From contig DASC01000019.1 of NCBI GenBank assembly GCA_002503595.1, forward strand, positions 2,838 through 11,407: 8,570 bases of DNA, read 5' to 3'. The DNA is from Candidatus Methanogaster sp. UBA203. GTDB taxonomy: Archaea > Halobacteriota > Methanosarcinia > Methanosarcinales > Methanogasteraceae. The notes under the pieces were generated by a model. It made no database searches and was not told where the DNA came from. It saw nothing but the letters and a program-made list of their open reading frames with translations. Position 1 is the first letter of the stretch, and every line of letters begins with the position of its first letter. This document shows, piece after piece, positions 1 to 5,646 of the stretch. The position numbers and the translations under genes were made by a program.

Positions 1-136
1 TCAAAAAGTCTCCGGGTTTTTGGTAACTGCAACGCGAGATACCAAAGACCCAACTTGTTTCGGCGCCAGCCGCGATCGCTGCCATATCCGCGCGCGATTG
101 TGGCGGTCGGCTGGCATCGAAAATGAGATATGACAT
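1..136 (-). other. possible 5' end of a divergent gene, cut by the window edge
   Basis: On the minus strand an ATG at 136 opens a frame of 45 codons that reaches the window edge without a stop; it begins MSYLIFDASRPPQSR. A second in-frame ATG lies at 151. I do not recognise the product and see no good ribosome binding site. Two plus-strand frames are also open from base 1, ending in TGA at 124-126 and 131-133, so an upstream plus-strand gene feeding the ketopantoate reductase operon is an equally possible reading. The region has no clear TATA box. Treat it as unresolved. Confidence 0.25.
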
Positions 137-158
137 GGCAGGATAAGGACTCATAAAC

Positions 159-1112
159 ATGAACAGACCAGAGCGCATCGTTAGCATCGCAATAATGGGC
201 GCAGGCGCCATCGGTTCCGCCATCGGCGGTATGCTTGCGAGAGCAGGGCACCGCGTGACACTGGTAGGGAGGGAGCCCCATATCAGCGAGATCTCGAATA
301 ACGGGCTTCATATCACCGGCATCTGGGGCGAGTCTATGGTAACGGACTTGCGTGCCATGACATCGCCGCCTGATGAATACCAGGATGTCGTCTTCTTAAC
401 GGTCAAGTCGTATGATACAGATACCGCCGCAAGAGATGCCCTTCCCATGATCGGACCTGATACCACCGTCGTATCGATGCAGAACGGGATCGGGAACGTG
501 GAGACGCTTGCAGGGATTGTAGGCGATGCGCGGACGGTTGGCGCGATGGCGATATTCGGAGCAGCAGTACCGGAACCGGGTAGTGTCGAGGTAACGGTCA
601 TCGCATCAGAGACACTCGTAGGTGAGATCGACGGACGCCCGACCTCGCGGGCAATGGACATTGCAAGGATGCTTGATGACGCAGGAATCCCCACAAAACC
701 ATCCGATAACATCATGCGGGAGATATGGCACAAAGCTCTTTACAATATCGCATTAAACCCGCTGTCTGCCATATTCCAGGTAACTTACGGTCAGATTGCA
801 GACAACCCCGATACCAGATGGCTCATCAGTAAGATGATATCGGAAGCATTCCAGGTGGCAGAAGCCGCGGGGGTGGATCTGGGCATGGATTCTCCTGACG
901 AATATCTGGAGATACTATGGAACCGAAAACTTCCCCCTACAAGGGATCACAGATCATCCATGCTGCAGGACATCGTTCGCGGTAAGAGGACCGAGATAGA
1001 CTACATCAACGGGAAGGTGGTGGAGCTGGGCAGGGAATGCGGGATCCCGACACCTTATAACAATGCAGTAGTGAAGATTATAAGAGCAAAGGAGGTTATA
1101 GGACCTGCATGA
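159..1112 (+). CDS. panE: 2-dehydropantoate (ketopantoate) 2-reductase
   Basis: The product reduces 2-dehydropantoate to pantoate with NAD(P)H, a cytosolic step of coenzyme A synthesis. At 317 residues it has the usual length of the ApbA/PanE family. The N-terminal Rossmann domain shows the dinucleotide loop GAGAIGS at residues 14-20, TVKSYD with Lys83, and MQNG at 108-111. The C-terminal helical domain has WHKALYNIALN, where Lys192 corresponds to the catalytic lysine and Asn196/Asn200 to the substrate-binding asparagines. It also has SSMLQD (266-271) and RTEIDYING (277-285), whose Ser267 and Glu279 match the known pantoate contacts. These assignments come from family knowledge. The ATG at 159 has a modest AAGGA site at 145-149. 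The stop overlaps the start of the cupin gene as ATGA, so the two are probably translated together. A PanE-like reductase acting on another substrate cannot be excluded. Confidence 0.9.
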   Translation: MNRPERIVSIAIMGAGAIGSAIGGMLARAGHRVTLVGREPHISEISNNGLHITGIWGESMVTDLRAMTSPPDEYQDVVFLTVKSYDTDTAARDALPMIGPDTTVVSMQNGIGNVETLAGIVGDARTVGAMAIFGAAVPEPGSVEVTVIASETLVGEIDGRPTSRAMDIARMLDDAGIPTKPSDNIMREIWHKALYNIALNPLSAIFQVTYGQIADNPDTRWLISKMISEAFQVAEAAGVDLGMDSPDEYLEILWNRKLPPTRDHRSSMLQDIVRGKRTEIDYINGKVVELGRECGIPTPYNNAVVKIIRAKEVIGPA

Positions 1113-1447
1113 CCGGGATTATAGACATAAAAGCCATCGATCTTGAGGAAGAGACAAAGCAACTGACATCGCCAAGACGCCCCCACGATATGGTCTTTGT
1201 GGGCGATTCGCTGCTTCGTGCAGTGCTCTGCGAGGGCGAGGGCAAGTGGTACATCCATGATTACGATGAGTTCTTCCTGCACTACAGCGGCGGCGTTGTC
1301 ATAATCGAGTCGGATGAGTCCACCATCGAACTTGTGCCAGGTACTGGCGTGCTGGTGCCAGCAGGGGTCAGGCACAGGACGAACTGCCAGAAGTCTGCGA
1401 TATTCCTCGTATTCAGGCACAGGGAGACTGCCTGTATGCTTGCGTAG
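1109..1447 (+). CDS. small single-domain cupin protein
   Basis: This 112-residue protein has one cupin_2 barrel and no other domain. Motif 1 is WYIHDYDEFF with His50 and Glu54, followed by SGG at 60-62. Motif 2 is PGTGVLVPAGVRHRTN with Pro84, Gly86, His89 and Asn92. Classical metal cupins use H-x-H plus E in motif 1; here the second histidine position is Asp52, so metal binding would rest on His50, Glu54 and His89, possibly with the aspartate. No substrate can be named. The start overlaps the ketopantoate reductase stop by 4 bases, and GGAGGT at 1091-1096 lies upstream. The overlap implies co-translation and perhaps a role near pantoate or CoA metabolism, which is inference only. Confidence 0.85.
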   Translation: MTGIIDIKAIDLEEETKQLTSPRRPHDMVFVGDSLLRAVLCEGEGKWYIHDYDEFFLHYSGGVVIIESDESTIELVPGTGVLVPAGVRHRTNCQKSAIFLVFRHRETACMLA

Positions 1448-1541
1448 ACGTATGATGGTAGTGGCGGCGGCTGTGATGAGTGGCGAAAGGGAAGGTTAAG
1501 TAATTACGAAACCGATCCAAGAGAGTGATCGCGGGAGATCC

Positions 1542-2273
1542 ATGAAACTACCACCAACGATACTGATACAGGAAGAGAGTTTCCATAACGCGTGGGCGCG
1601 GGCGGTACGGTATGTGCTGCGCGACGGACGCAAGATAACAATCGGAGACGCATCCGAACCAAAGCCGATACGAGATGCATGTGTGCTCTTCGAACTCACT
1701 GGTGACGCAATCCGGCAGATAGAGAATCGTGAACTGCACCCGCAGTTTCCGTTCCAGCACATCGATCCATACTGCGAGGAGTTTACGAGAGAGTATCTCT
1801 CACAGTACATCGAAAAACCGGATCAGGAGCGATTCTCGTACCTGTATTTCGAGCGGCTTGTGATGTACGGAGACCTCGATCAGATACGCTGCTTGCGCGA
1901 GTATCTTGCCACACAGATGGATACCGGGATCGGATCGAACCGGGATCAGGCGATCACGTGGCAGGCAAAGACCGATCTAGGGAGCGCGTCCCCGCCGTGT
2001 CTGCAGCGCATCTGGATCAGGTATCTTGGCGACCATAGCGTCGAAGTGCACCTGACATGGCGGAGCCGTGATCTATACACTGCGTGGCAGGTAAATATCA
2101 TTGCGATCATCGATATGCTGAATCGGGAGGTGATCCGCCCGAACAGTTGCAGGATCGTGAAACTGGTCGACTATGCCGATTCGCTGCACATTTATGAGAG
2201 CGATAAGGAGGCAGAGAGGGTCAAACTCCTGCCAGCCAGTCCGCAGAAGCAGAAAGGGTTGTGGGAGTACTGA
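1542..2273 (+). CDS. thyA: thymidylate synthase, methanogen type
   Basis: The product should methylate dUMP to dTMP using a reduced C1 carrier. In methanogens this could be a tetrahydromethanopterin or tetrahydrofolate derivative; the sequence does not say which. The C-terminal half holds the diagnostic pattern: PPCLQRIWIR with nucleophile Cys153, WRSRDLYTAWQVN (172-185) with phosphate-binding arginines, Asp177 and the pyrimidine-binding Asn185, and LHIYESD (215-221) with His216 and Tyr218 as nucleotide ligands. At 243 residues it is shorter than bacterial ThyA (about 264) and fits the archaeal branch, whose N-terminal part is divergent. The ATG at 1542 has GGGAG at 1533-1537 a few bases upstream. 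An AT-rich patch near 1496-1506 could be a weak TATA element. The gene ends convergently to the PRC-barrel gene, 100 bp away. Confidence 0.85.
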   Translation: MKLPPTILIQEESFHNAWARAVRYVLRDGRKITIGDASEPKPIRDACVLFELTGDAIRQIENRELHPQFPFQHIDPYCEEFTREYLSQYIEKPDQERFSYLYFERLVMYGDLDQIRCLREYLATQMDTGIGSNRDQAITWQAKTDLGSASPPCLQRIWIRYLGDHSVEVHLTWRSRDLYTAWQVNIIAIIDMLNREVIRPNSCRIVKLVDYADSLHIYESDKEAERVKLLPASPQKQKGLWEY

Positions 2274-2287
2274 GTACTAAAATAGCA

Positions 2288-2322
2288 TTCCAGCTATGAT
2301 TTGTGCATATCCACATCTGGAA
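2288..2322. terminator. weak inverted repeat between convergent genes
   Basis: TTCCAG (2288-2293) and CTGGAA (2317-2322) form a perfect 6-bp inverted repeat with a 23-base loop. It sits in the 100-bp gap between the 3' ends of the thymidylate synthase and PRC-barrel genes. A role in transcript ending is only suggested by position. The loop is long and no T-run follows on either strand. Confidence 0.2.
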
Positions 2323-2373
2323 AGTCACTCCCCCCAGTTAAGGACTGATAAGATGCAATAGGGCGTTACCGAT

Positions 2374-2628
2374 TCAACGTTTCAACGCTTCTGTCTTATC
2401 TACCACCATGACATCCTTGATGGCACGAACCGCGCCGAAAGGAATCAGCATGTAATTCCCTTCCGACCGGTACAGGCTCCGATCCACAGACATATCCGGC
2501 TTCACCACGAGATTGATCAACTCGCCGGTCCGGATGTCTATCACGACGTTGTACAGTGCACCAAGTATCGATCCGTCACTGCTCATGACGTTCTTCTTTG
2601 ATAGGTTCTTTGCGAATATTTTTGCCAT
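2374..2628 (-). CDS. archaeal PRC-barrel domain protein
   Basis: This 84-residue protein is a single PRC-barrel. It starts MAKIFAKNLSKK, then shows the family pattern of a beta segment, SSDGSILGALYNVVID, TGELINLVVKP and a late LIPFGAVRAIKDVMVV strand pair. Stand-alone archaeal PRC-barrels are small adaptor proteins; some haloarchaeal members (CdpB) work with SepF in cell division, and others have no known role. I chose the ATG at 2628. The strand has GAGAGGG just upstream, giving a 6-base spacer to this ATG but none to the alternative ATG at 2634, and a start at 2658 would fall about where transcription should begin. The promoter is the AT-rich stretch at 2668-2680, with a 13-bp palindrome between it and the gene. 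A division role is inference. Confidence 0.8.
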   Translation of the reverse strand: MAKIFAKNLSKKNVMSSDGSILGALYNVVIDIRTGELINLVVKPDMSVDRSLYRSEGNYMLIPFGAVRAIKDVMVVDKTEALKR

Positions 2629-2646
2629 TAACATCCCTCTCGTGTT

Positions 2647-2659
2647 AGTGATTATCACT
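2647..2659. promoter_or_regulatory. 13-bp perfect palindrome, candidate operator
   Basis: AGTGAT-T-ATCACT is a perfect inverted repeat around one central base. It lies 20-30 bases downstream of the TATA element that would serve the minus-strand PRC-barrel gene, so it should straddle that transcript's start. This is a typical position for a repressor operator in archaea. The regulator is unknown. Confidence 0.4.
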
Positions 2660-2667
2660 TATACTTC

Positions 2668-2680
2668 TTTATATTTAAAT
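2668..2680. promoter_or_regulatory. AT-rich bidirectional TATA region
   Basis: The run TTTATATTTAAAT reads as a TATA-box-like sequence on both strands. On the minus strand it sits about 45 bases before the PRC-barrel start at 2628. On the plus strand it predicts a transcript start near 2700, upstream of the methyltransferase starts at 2710 and 2752. A second TATA-like word, CATATATC, at 2723-2730 would place a start near 2750 and make the methyltransferase mRNA nearly leaderless. Confidence 0.45.
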
Positions 2681-2751
2681 TGTTTTACCAGAGAACGCCC
2701 CTGCAACGGATGACGTCAAACCATATATCTTCCGGAAACATAATCCCGAGT

Positions 2752-3426
2752 ATGGAAAAGCCAGAGCATTACAGGGATGATTGCAACAGGATCGCGTGTA
2801 TATACGATCCTCTTGTCAGATTCATCGCCTCCTTCTTCGGCGGAGAAGAGATCCTGAGAAGGCTTACCATCGATAAAATGGATCTGAAGCCGGGCCAAAA
2901 GGTTCTGGATGTCGGCTGCGGGACCGGTACGTTGTGTGCGATGATTGCAGAGGCGATCGGGAGTGACGGAGCAGTAGTGGGAGTTGATCTATCCGAAAAT
3001 ATGCTTAAAAAAGCAGAAAACAAGGGAGAAGACAACATACGATTCTGTTACGCCAATGCCGAGGAGATTCCGTATGCTGACGGATACTTTGACCGCGCAT
3101 CCGTGACCTTTGGCTTGCATGAGATGCCGCATTCCGTCCGGATGAATGTGCTTTGTGAGATGCGAAGGGTGCTAAAGCCGGGCGGGAGGATTACCGTCCT
3201 TGATTATGCGTACCCCAAACGCGCGCTGGCTGTGCTTTTATTCAAGGTATGGATGCTTGTTGAAGGGGAGACTGCAAGGGATTTCATCAGGAGGGACCTA
3301 TCTTCGATGATACGGGATGCCGGATTCGATGTGATCGAACAAAACGTCTATTGGATGAACACGATCCAGATCGTGAGTGGCGAGAATGCAGAAACATATA
3401 ATAAGGGCAGCGGTGCAGGACAATAA
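2752..3426 (+). CDS. class I SAM-dependent methyltransferase (UbiE/COQ5-like)
   Basis: This 224-residue protein is a Rossmann-fold methyltransferase with motif I VLDVGCGTG (51-59), the ribose-binding acidic residue in VGVDLSENML (Asp79), ANAEEIP (101-107) and the late motif LKPGGRITVLDY (141-152). It resembles the UbiE/Methyltransf_11 group; the substrate cannot be read from the sequence. I prefer the ATG at 2752 over the one at 2710, because homology to such enzymes normally begins near EHYRDD. The frame's earlier TTG at 2680 lies in the TATA element. The C-terminus is odd. Residues 202-214 (MNTIQIVSGENAE) are encoded by a 40-bp sequence that recurs at 4622-4661. After it the protein ends in an unrelated, low-complexity TYNKGSGAGQ tail, probably created by insertion of the downstream cassette. 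Confidence 0.85.
   Translation: MEKPEHYRDDCNRIACIYDPLVRFIASFFGGEEILRRLTIDKMDLKPGQKVLDVGCGTGTLCAMIAEAIGSDGAVVGVDLSENMLKKAENKGEDNIRFCYANAEEIPYADGYFDRASVTFGLHEMPHSVRMNVLCEMRRVLKPGGRITVLDYAYPKRALAVLLFKVWMLVEGETARDFIRRDLSSMIRDAGFDVIEQNVYWMNTIQIVSGENAETYNKGSGAGQ
3353..3392 (+). repeat. 40-bp direct repeat, left copy
   Basis: This copy matches 4622-4661 at 37 of 40 positions with no gaps. The differences are CAG versus AGG (two bases) and GGC versus GGT. It lies inside the 3' end of the methyltransferase gene. The match breaks sharply at both sides, and the right edge at 3392 is where the methyltransferase protein tail departs from the version encoded by the other copy. Confidence 0.9.
3395..3404 (+). 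promoter_or_regulatory. TATA-like element of the inserted cassette
   Basis: CATATAATAA begins 3 bases after the left 40-bp repeat, so it belongs to the inserted DNA. It predicts a transcript start near 3423-3428, just before the GGGTGA ribosome site (3427-3432) of the small gene at 3441. The cassette would therefore carry its own promoter. Confidence 0.4.
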
Positions 3427-3440
3427 GGGTGAAATGAAAG

Positions 3441-3623
3441 ATGGACGAACCAAAAATAGAATCGGAACTTGACGAACTCATAAAAAGCGCGCAGAAGCAG
3501 CCGGGTGTCGCAGATCTGATGTTCGTTTATGGTCAATATGATGAAATGATGCAGAAAAGTCGGGAGTATTTAGAGGGGGTAAGACCGAAAGTTATTATCT
3601 CAGCTAGTTCTAATTCATCGTAA
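3441..3623 (+). CDS. small conserved-looking protein upstream of the SDH proteinase
   Basis: This 60-residue acidic protein is not one I can name. It is soluble-looking, with no signal peptide or membrane segment. The N-terminal half reads as helix (ESELDELIKSAQKQPG), followed by GVADLMFVYGQYDEMMQ and a second helix, and ends in a beta-like KVIISA stretch plus a serine/asparagine tail. A good ribosome site, GGGTGA at 3427-3432, sits 8 bases before the ATG. It ends 15 bases before the SDH-family proteinase, and both lie within the repeat-flanked insert, so they form one two-gene unit. A partner, adaptor or regulator of the proteinase is the natural guess and is inference from context only. Confidence 0.7.
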   Translation: MDEPKIESELDELIKSAQKQPGVADLMFVYGQYDEMMQKSREYLEGVRPKVIISASSNSS

Positions 3624-3638
3624 GATGGAGGCTCTTTT

Positions 3639-4610
3639 ATGCCTACATGGGGCGAGATTCTCGCCGAATTGAAACATACGGAAGAACGAGGAGTGAAACC
3701 ACCGTTTGATGCAGTTCGGAGAAAATATCTGGCTACTGTCTACAAAAATACCGGACGTAACACCATACTTTACGCAACAAAGTGGACTCAAGCAGGTGAT
3801 GTCGATCCTGAAGTTATCAGTATTACCGATGAAGACGTTCAAGGATTGATGGAGGTAATTCGCGGCTTAAAAGGTCCAAATCTCGATTTGATTGTTCATA
3901 GTCCGGGAGGTTCTCCAGAAGCTACTGAGGCGATTGTTTCGTATCTCCGAACAAAGTTCAGCGACATCCGCGTGATTATCCCACAATTGGCAATGTCGGC
4001 AGCAACAATGCTTGCCTGCGCATCAAACAGGATCGTTATGGGAAAACATTCGTTTATTGGTCCGATAGACCCACAACTGATACTTCACACCCAGGTCGGA
4101 GTTAAAGCGGTTCCGGCACAAGCCATATTGGATCAATTTGAATTAGCAAAGTCTGAATGTAAAGATCCGAAGATATTGGGTTCATGGATTCCGGTTCTAA
4201 GCCAATATGGTCCAGCGCTTTTAATTCAATGTAAAAATGCATTGGAATTATCTCAACAACTGGTCTCGGAATGGCTTGAATCGTATATGTTTGCGGACAG
4301 AGAAGATGCCGAAGACATTTCCAAGGAAATTGCAGCCAAACTTGCAGATCATAAAGAGTTTAAAAGCCATGGACGCCACATAAGTCGTGACAAAGCGAAA
4401 AAGATGGGTTTAGTCATCGAGGATCTCGAAGATGATCAGGAATTCCAGGACCTTATACTATCGGTGTTCCATGCAACCACTCATACTTTTGACGGAACAA
4501 ATGCGGTAAAGATCATCGAAAACCATAATGGGAAGGCGTTTGTCAAACAACAGCGAAGGATTTTGATTCAGCAAGGAACTACTCCGCCTAACTCATCTGC
4601 TGAACTTTAG
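3639..4610 (+). CDS. SDH-family Clp-fold serine proteinase (SppA/SDH_sah-like)
   Basis: This 323-residue protein belongs to the ClpP/crotonase-fold serine peptidases related to SppA and to the SDH_sah (serine dehydrogenase proteinase) family. The core shows LDLIVHSPGGSPEATEAI (82-99), which forms the oxyanion region. It continues with IIPQLAMSAATMLACASN (113-130), where Ser120 is the likely nucleophile, and HSFIGPIDPQ (137-146), which matches the family's GPIDPQ block. SDH_sah members often have an N-terminal membrane helix; none is visible here, so this form looks cytosolic. A C-terminal region with HGRHISRDKAKKMGL follows. GGAGG at 3627-3631 is 7 bases before the ATG. The gene is more AT-rich than the flanking methyltransferase and asparagine-synthase-like genes, in line with transfer. 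The substrate is unknown, and the catalytic base (Lys or His) cannot be assigned by eye. Confidence 0.85.
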   Translation: MPTWGEILAELKHTEERGVKPPFDAVRRKYLATVYKNTGRNTILYATKWTQAGDVDPEVISITDEDVQGLMEVIRGLKGPNLDLIVHSPGGSPEATEAIVSYLRTKFSDIRVIIPQLAMSAATMLACASNRIVMGKHSFIGPIDPQLILHTQVGVKAVPAQAILDQFELAKSECKDPKILGSWIPVLSQYGPALLIQCKNALELSQQLVSEWLESYMFADREDAEDISKEIAAKLADHKEFKSHGRHISRDKAKKMGLVIEDLEDDQEFQDLILSVFHATTHTFDGTNAVKIIENHNGKAFVKQQRRILIQQGTTPPNSSAEL

Positions 4611-4621
4611 GAACGATTTTG

Positions 4622-4661
4622 GGATGAACACGATCAGGATCGTGAGTGGTGAGAATGCAGA
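4622..4661 (+). repeat. 40-bp direct repeat, right copy, holding the old methyltransferase end
   Basis: This copy matches 3353-3392 at 37/40. Read in the methyltransferase frame from 4624, it gives MNTIRIVSGENADR and then TGA at 4666-4668. This fits an original methyltransferase C-terminus. The asparagine-synthase-like gene starts at 4655, inside this stretch, so the two genes would once have overlapped by 14 bases. Confidence 0.85.
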
Positions 4662-5500
4662 CCGGTGAATCAGAAGCGGTCCGTTACCTTACAGCGTGTA
4701 TTAAGGATGCTGTGCGGTCGTGCATGCAGGACCGGGGTCGCATAGGAGTTGCGTTCTCAGGCGGCATCGACAGTTCATTAGTCGCAGCCATCGCAGCATC
4801 GATAGATCCTGATATCGAGTTGTACGCGGTCGGGATGCACGGCTCTCATGACCTAAACCATGCAGAGAAGGCAGCCGCACTGCTCGGGATGGAGGATCGG
4901 CTGCGGATATGCGAGTGCACCGAAGCGGATATCGAATCAGCAATCCCGCAGGTGCTTCATGCGATAAAAACCACGAACCCTGTTGCAGCAGGGATCGGAA
5001 TGTGCATCTATCTCGTGTCAAAGTGTGCGCACGCGCATGGAACCGGGTTGTTGCTGACCGGGCAGGGAGCAGACGAACTCTTTGCCGGATACAAGCGTTA
5101 CGAGCAGGCATTCGATGACGGGGTGCTCGGCATCAAACTCGAAAAGGATGTGCTCGCACTCCCTGCCCAGATCAGGCGAGACGTTGCGGTTGCAGATCTG
5201 TGCGGCGTGGAACTCTGCCTGCCGATCTATAATCGCGATGTGGTGGATATCGCATGCGGTATCGATGTCCGACTCAAGATGCAGAAGGATGAGGGGGGAT
5301 ATGTGAGAAAGTACATTCTCAGGAGAGTTTCTGAACAGTACCTCCCGCACAGACTGGCATGGGCGCCAAAGAAGGCAGCGCAGTACGGCACAGGCGTCCA
5401 GAATGCGCTCCACAGGATGGCGCGCAGGCAGGGGCTCGGGCAGGAGGAGTTTCTGAACCGCGTCTTTAAGGACTGTCAGGAAATAACTTGGTCAGATTGA
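4655..5500 (+). CDS. stand-alone asparagine-synthase-type ATP-pyrophosphatase domain protein
   Basis: This 281-residue protein is the synthetase half of asparagine synthase B without the N-terminal glutaminase domain. The PP-loop SGGIDSS is at 35-41 for ATP binding and adenylation. GQGADELFAGYKRY (136-149) is the second AsnB signature, and PKKAAQYGTG (238-247) is the late loop. Such enzymes activate a carboxylate with ATP and add an amine. With no Cys2 glutaminase the nitrogen source would be free ammonia or another amine, so it need not make asparagine. The ATG at 4655 is preferred to the GTG pair at 4646-4651; GGTGAG at 4648-4653 is very close to it, as expected for a gene translationally coupled to an overlapping upstream stop (4666-4668). 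The inserted cassette now separates it from its former partner methyltransferase. Confidence 0.8.
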   Translation: MQTGESEAVRYLTACIKDAVRSCMQDRGRIGVAFSGGIDSSLVAAIAASIDPDIELYAVGMHGSHDLNHAEKAAALLGMEDRLRICECTEADIESAIPQVLHAIKTTNPVAAGIGMCIYLVSKCAHAHGTGLLLTGQGADELFAGYKRYEQAFDDGVLGIKLEKDVLALPAQIRRDVAVADLCGVELCLPIYNRDVVDIACGIDVRLKMQKDEGGYVRKYILRRVSEQYLPHRLAWAPKKAAQYGTGVQNALHRMARRQGLGQEEFLNRVFKDCQEITWSD

Positions 5501-5550
5501 ATATTCTTAAACCAGAGCCGCGATACCGAATAACATTCGCGCGGTTCATC

Positions 5551-5570
5551 CATTCGTGTGCATTCGTGTT
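5551..5570 (+). repeat. two tandem CATTCGTGT(G/T) units
   Basis: CATTCGTGTG is followed directly by CATTCGTGTT in the 146-bp gap between the convergent asparagine-synthase-like and radical SAM genes. Nearby, CCGCG (5518-5522) and CGCGG form a short inverted repeat that might help end transcription. No gene was recognised in this gap. Confidence 0.5.
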
Positions 5571-5646
5571 TAAGACTTGTACACACGTTCATCGCAGACA
5601 CCGCCGGAAATTACAAAAAACTGATGCGGATTAGCATTATGAACGT

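Noticed and set aside
308..733. A 141-codon minus-strand frame inside the ketopantoate reductase gene
   Set aside because: It is antisense to a gene with all catalytic residues in place and has no ribosome site or recognisable domain.
1055..1420. A 121-codon minus-strand frame covering the cupin gene
   Set aside because: It is antisense to the cupin, whose two motifs and ATGA overlap with panE are convincing.
4701..5111. Minus-strand frames inside the asparagine-synthase-like gene
   Set aside because: Their translations are arginine- and proline-rich without domains, as expected for shadows of a GC-rich gene carrying PP-loop and GQGADE motifs.
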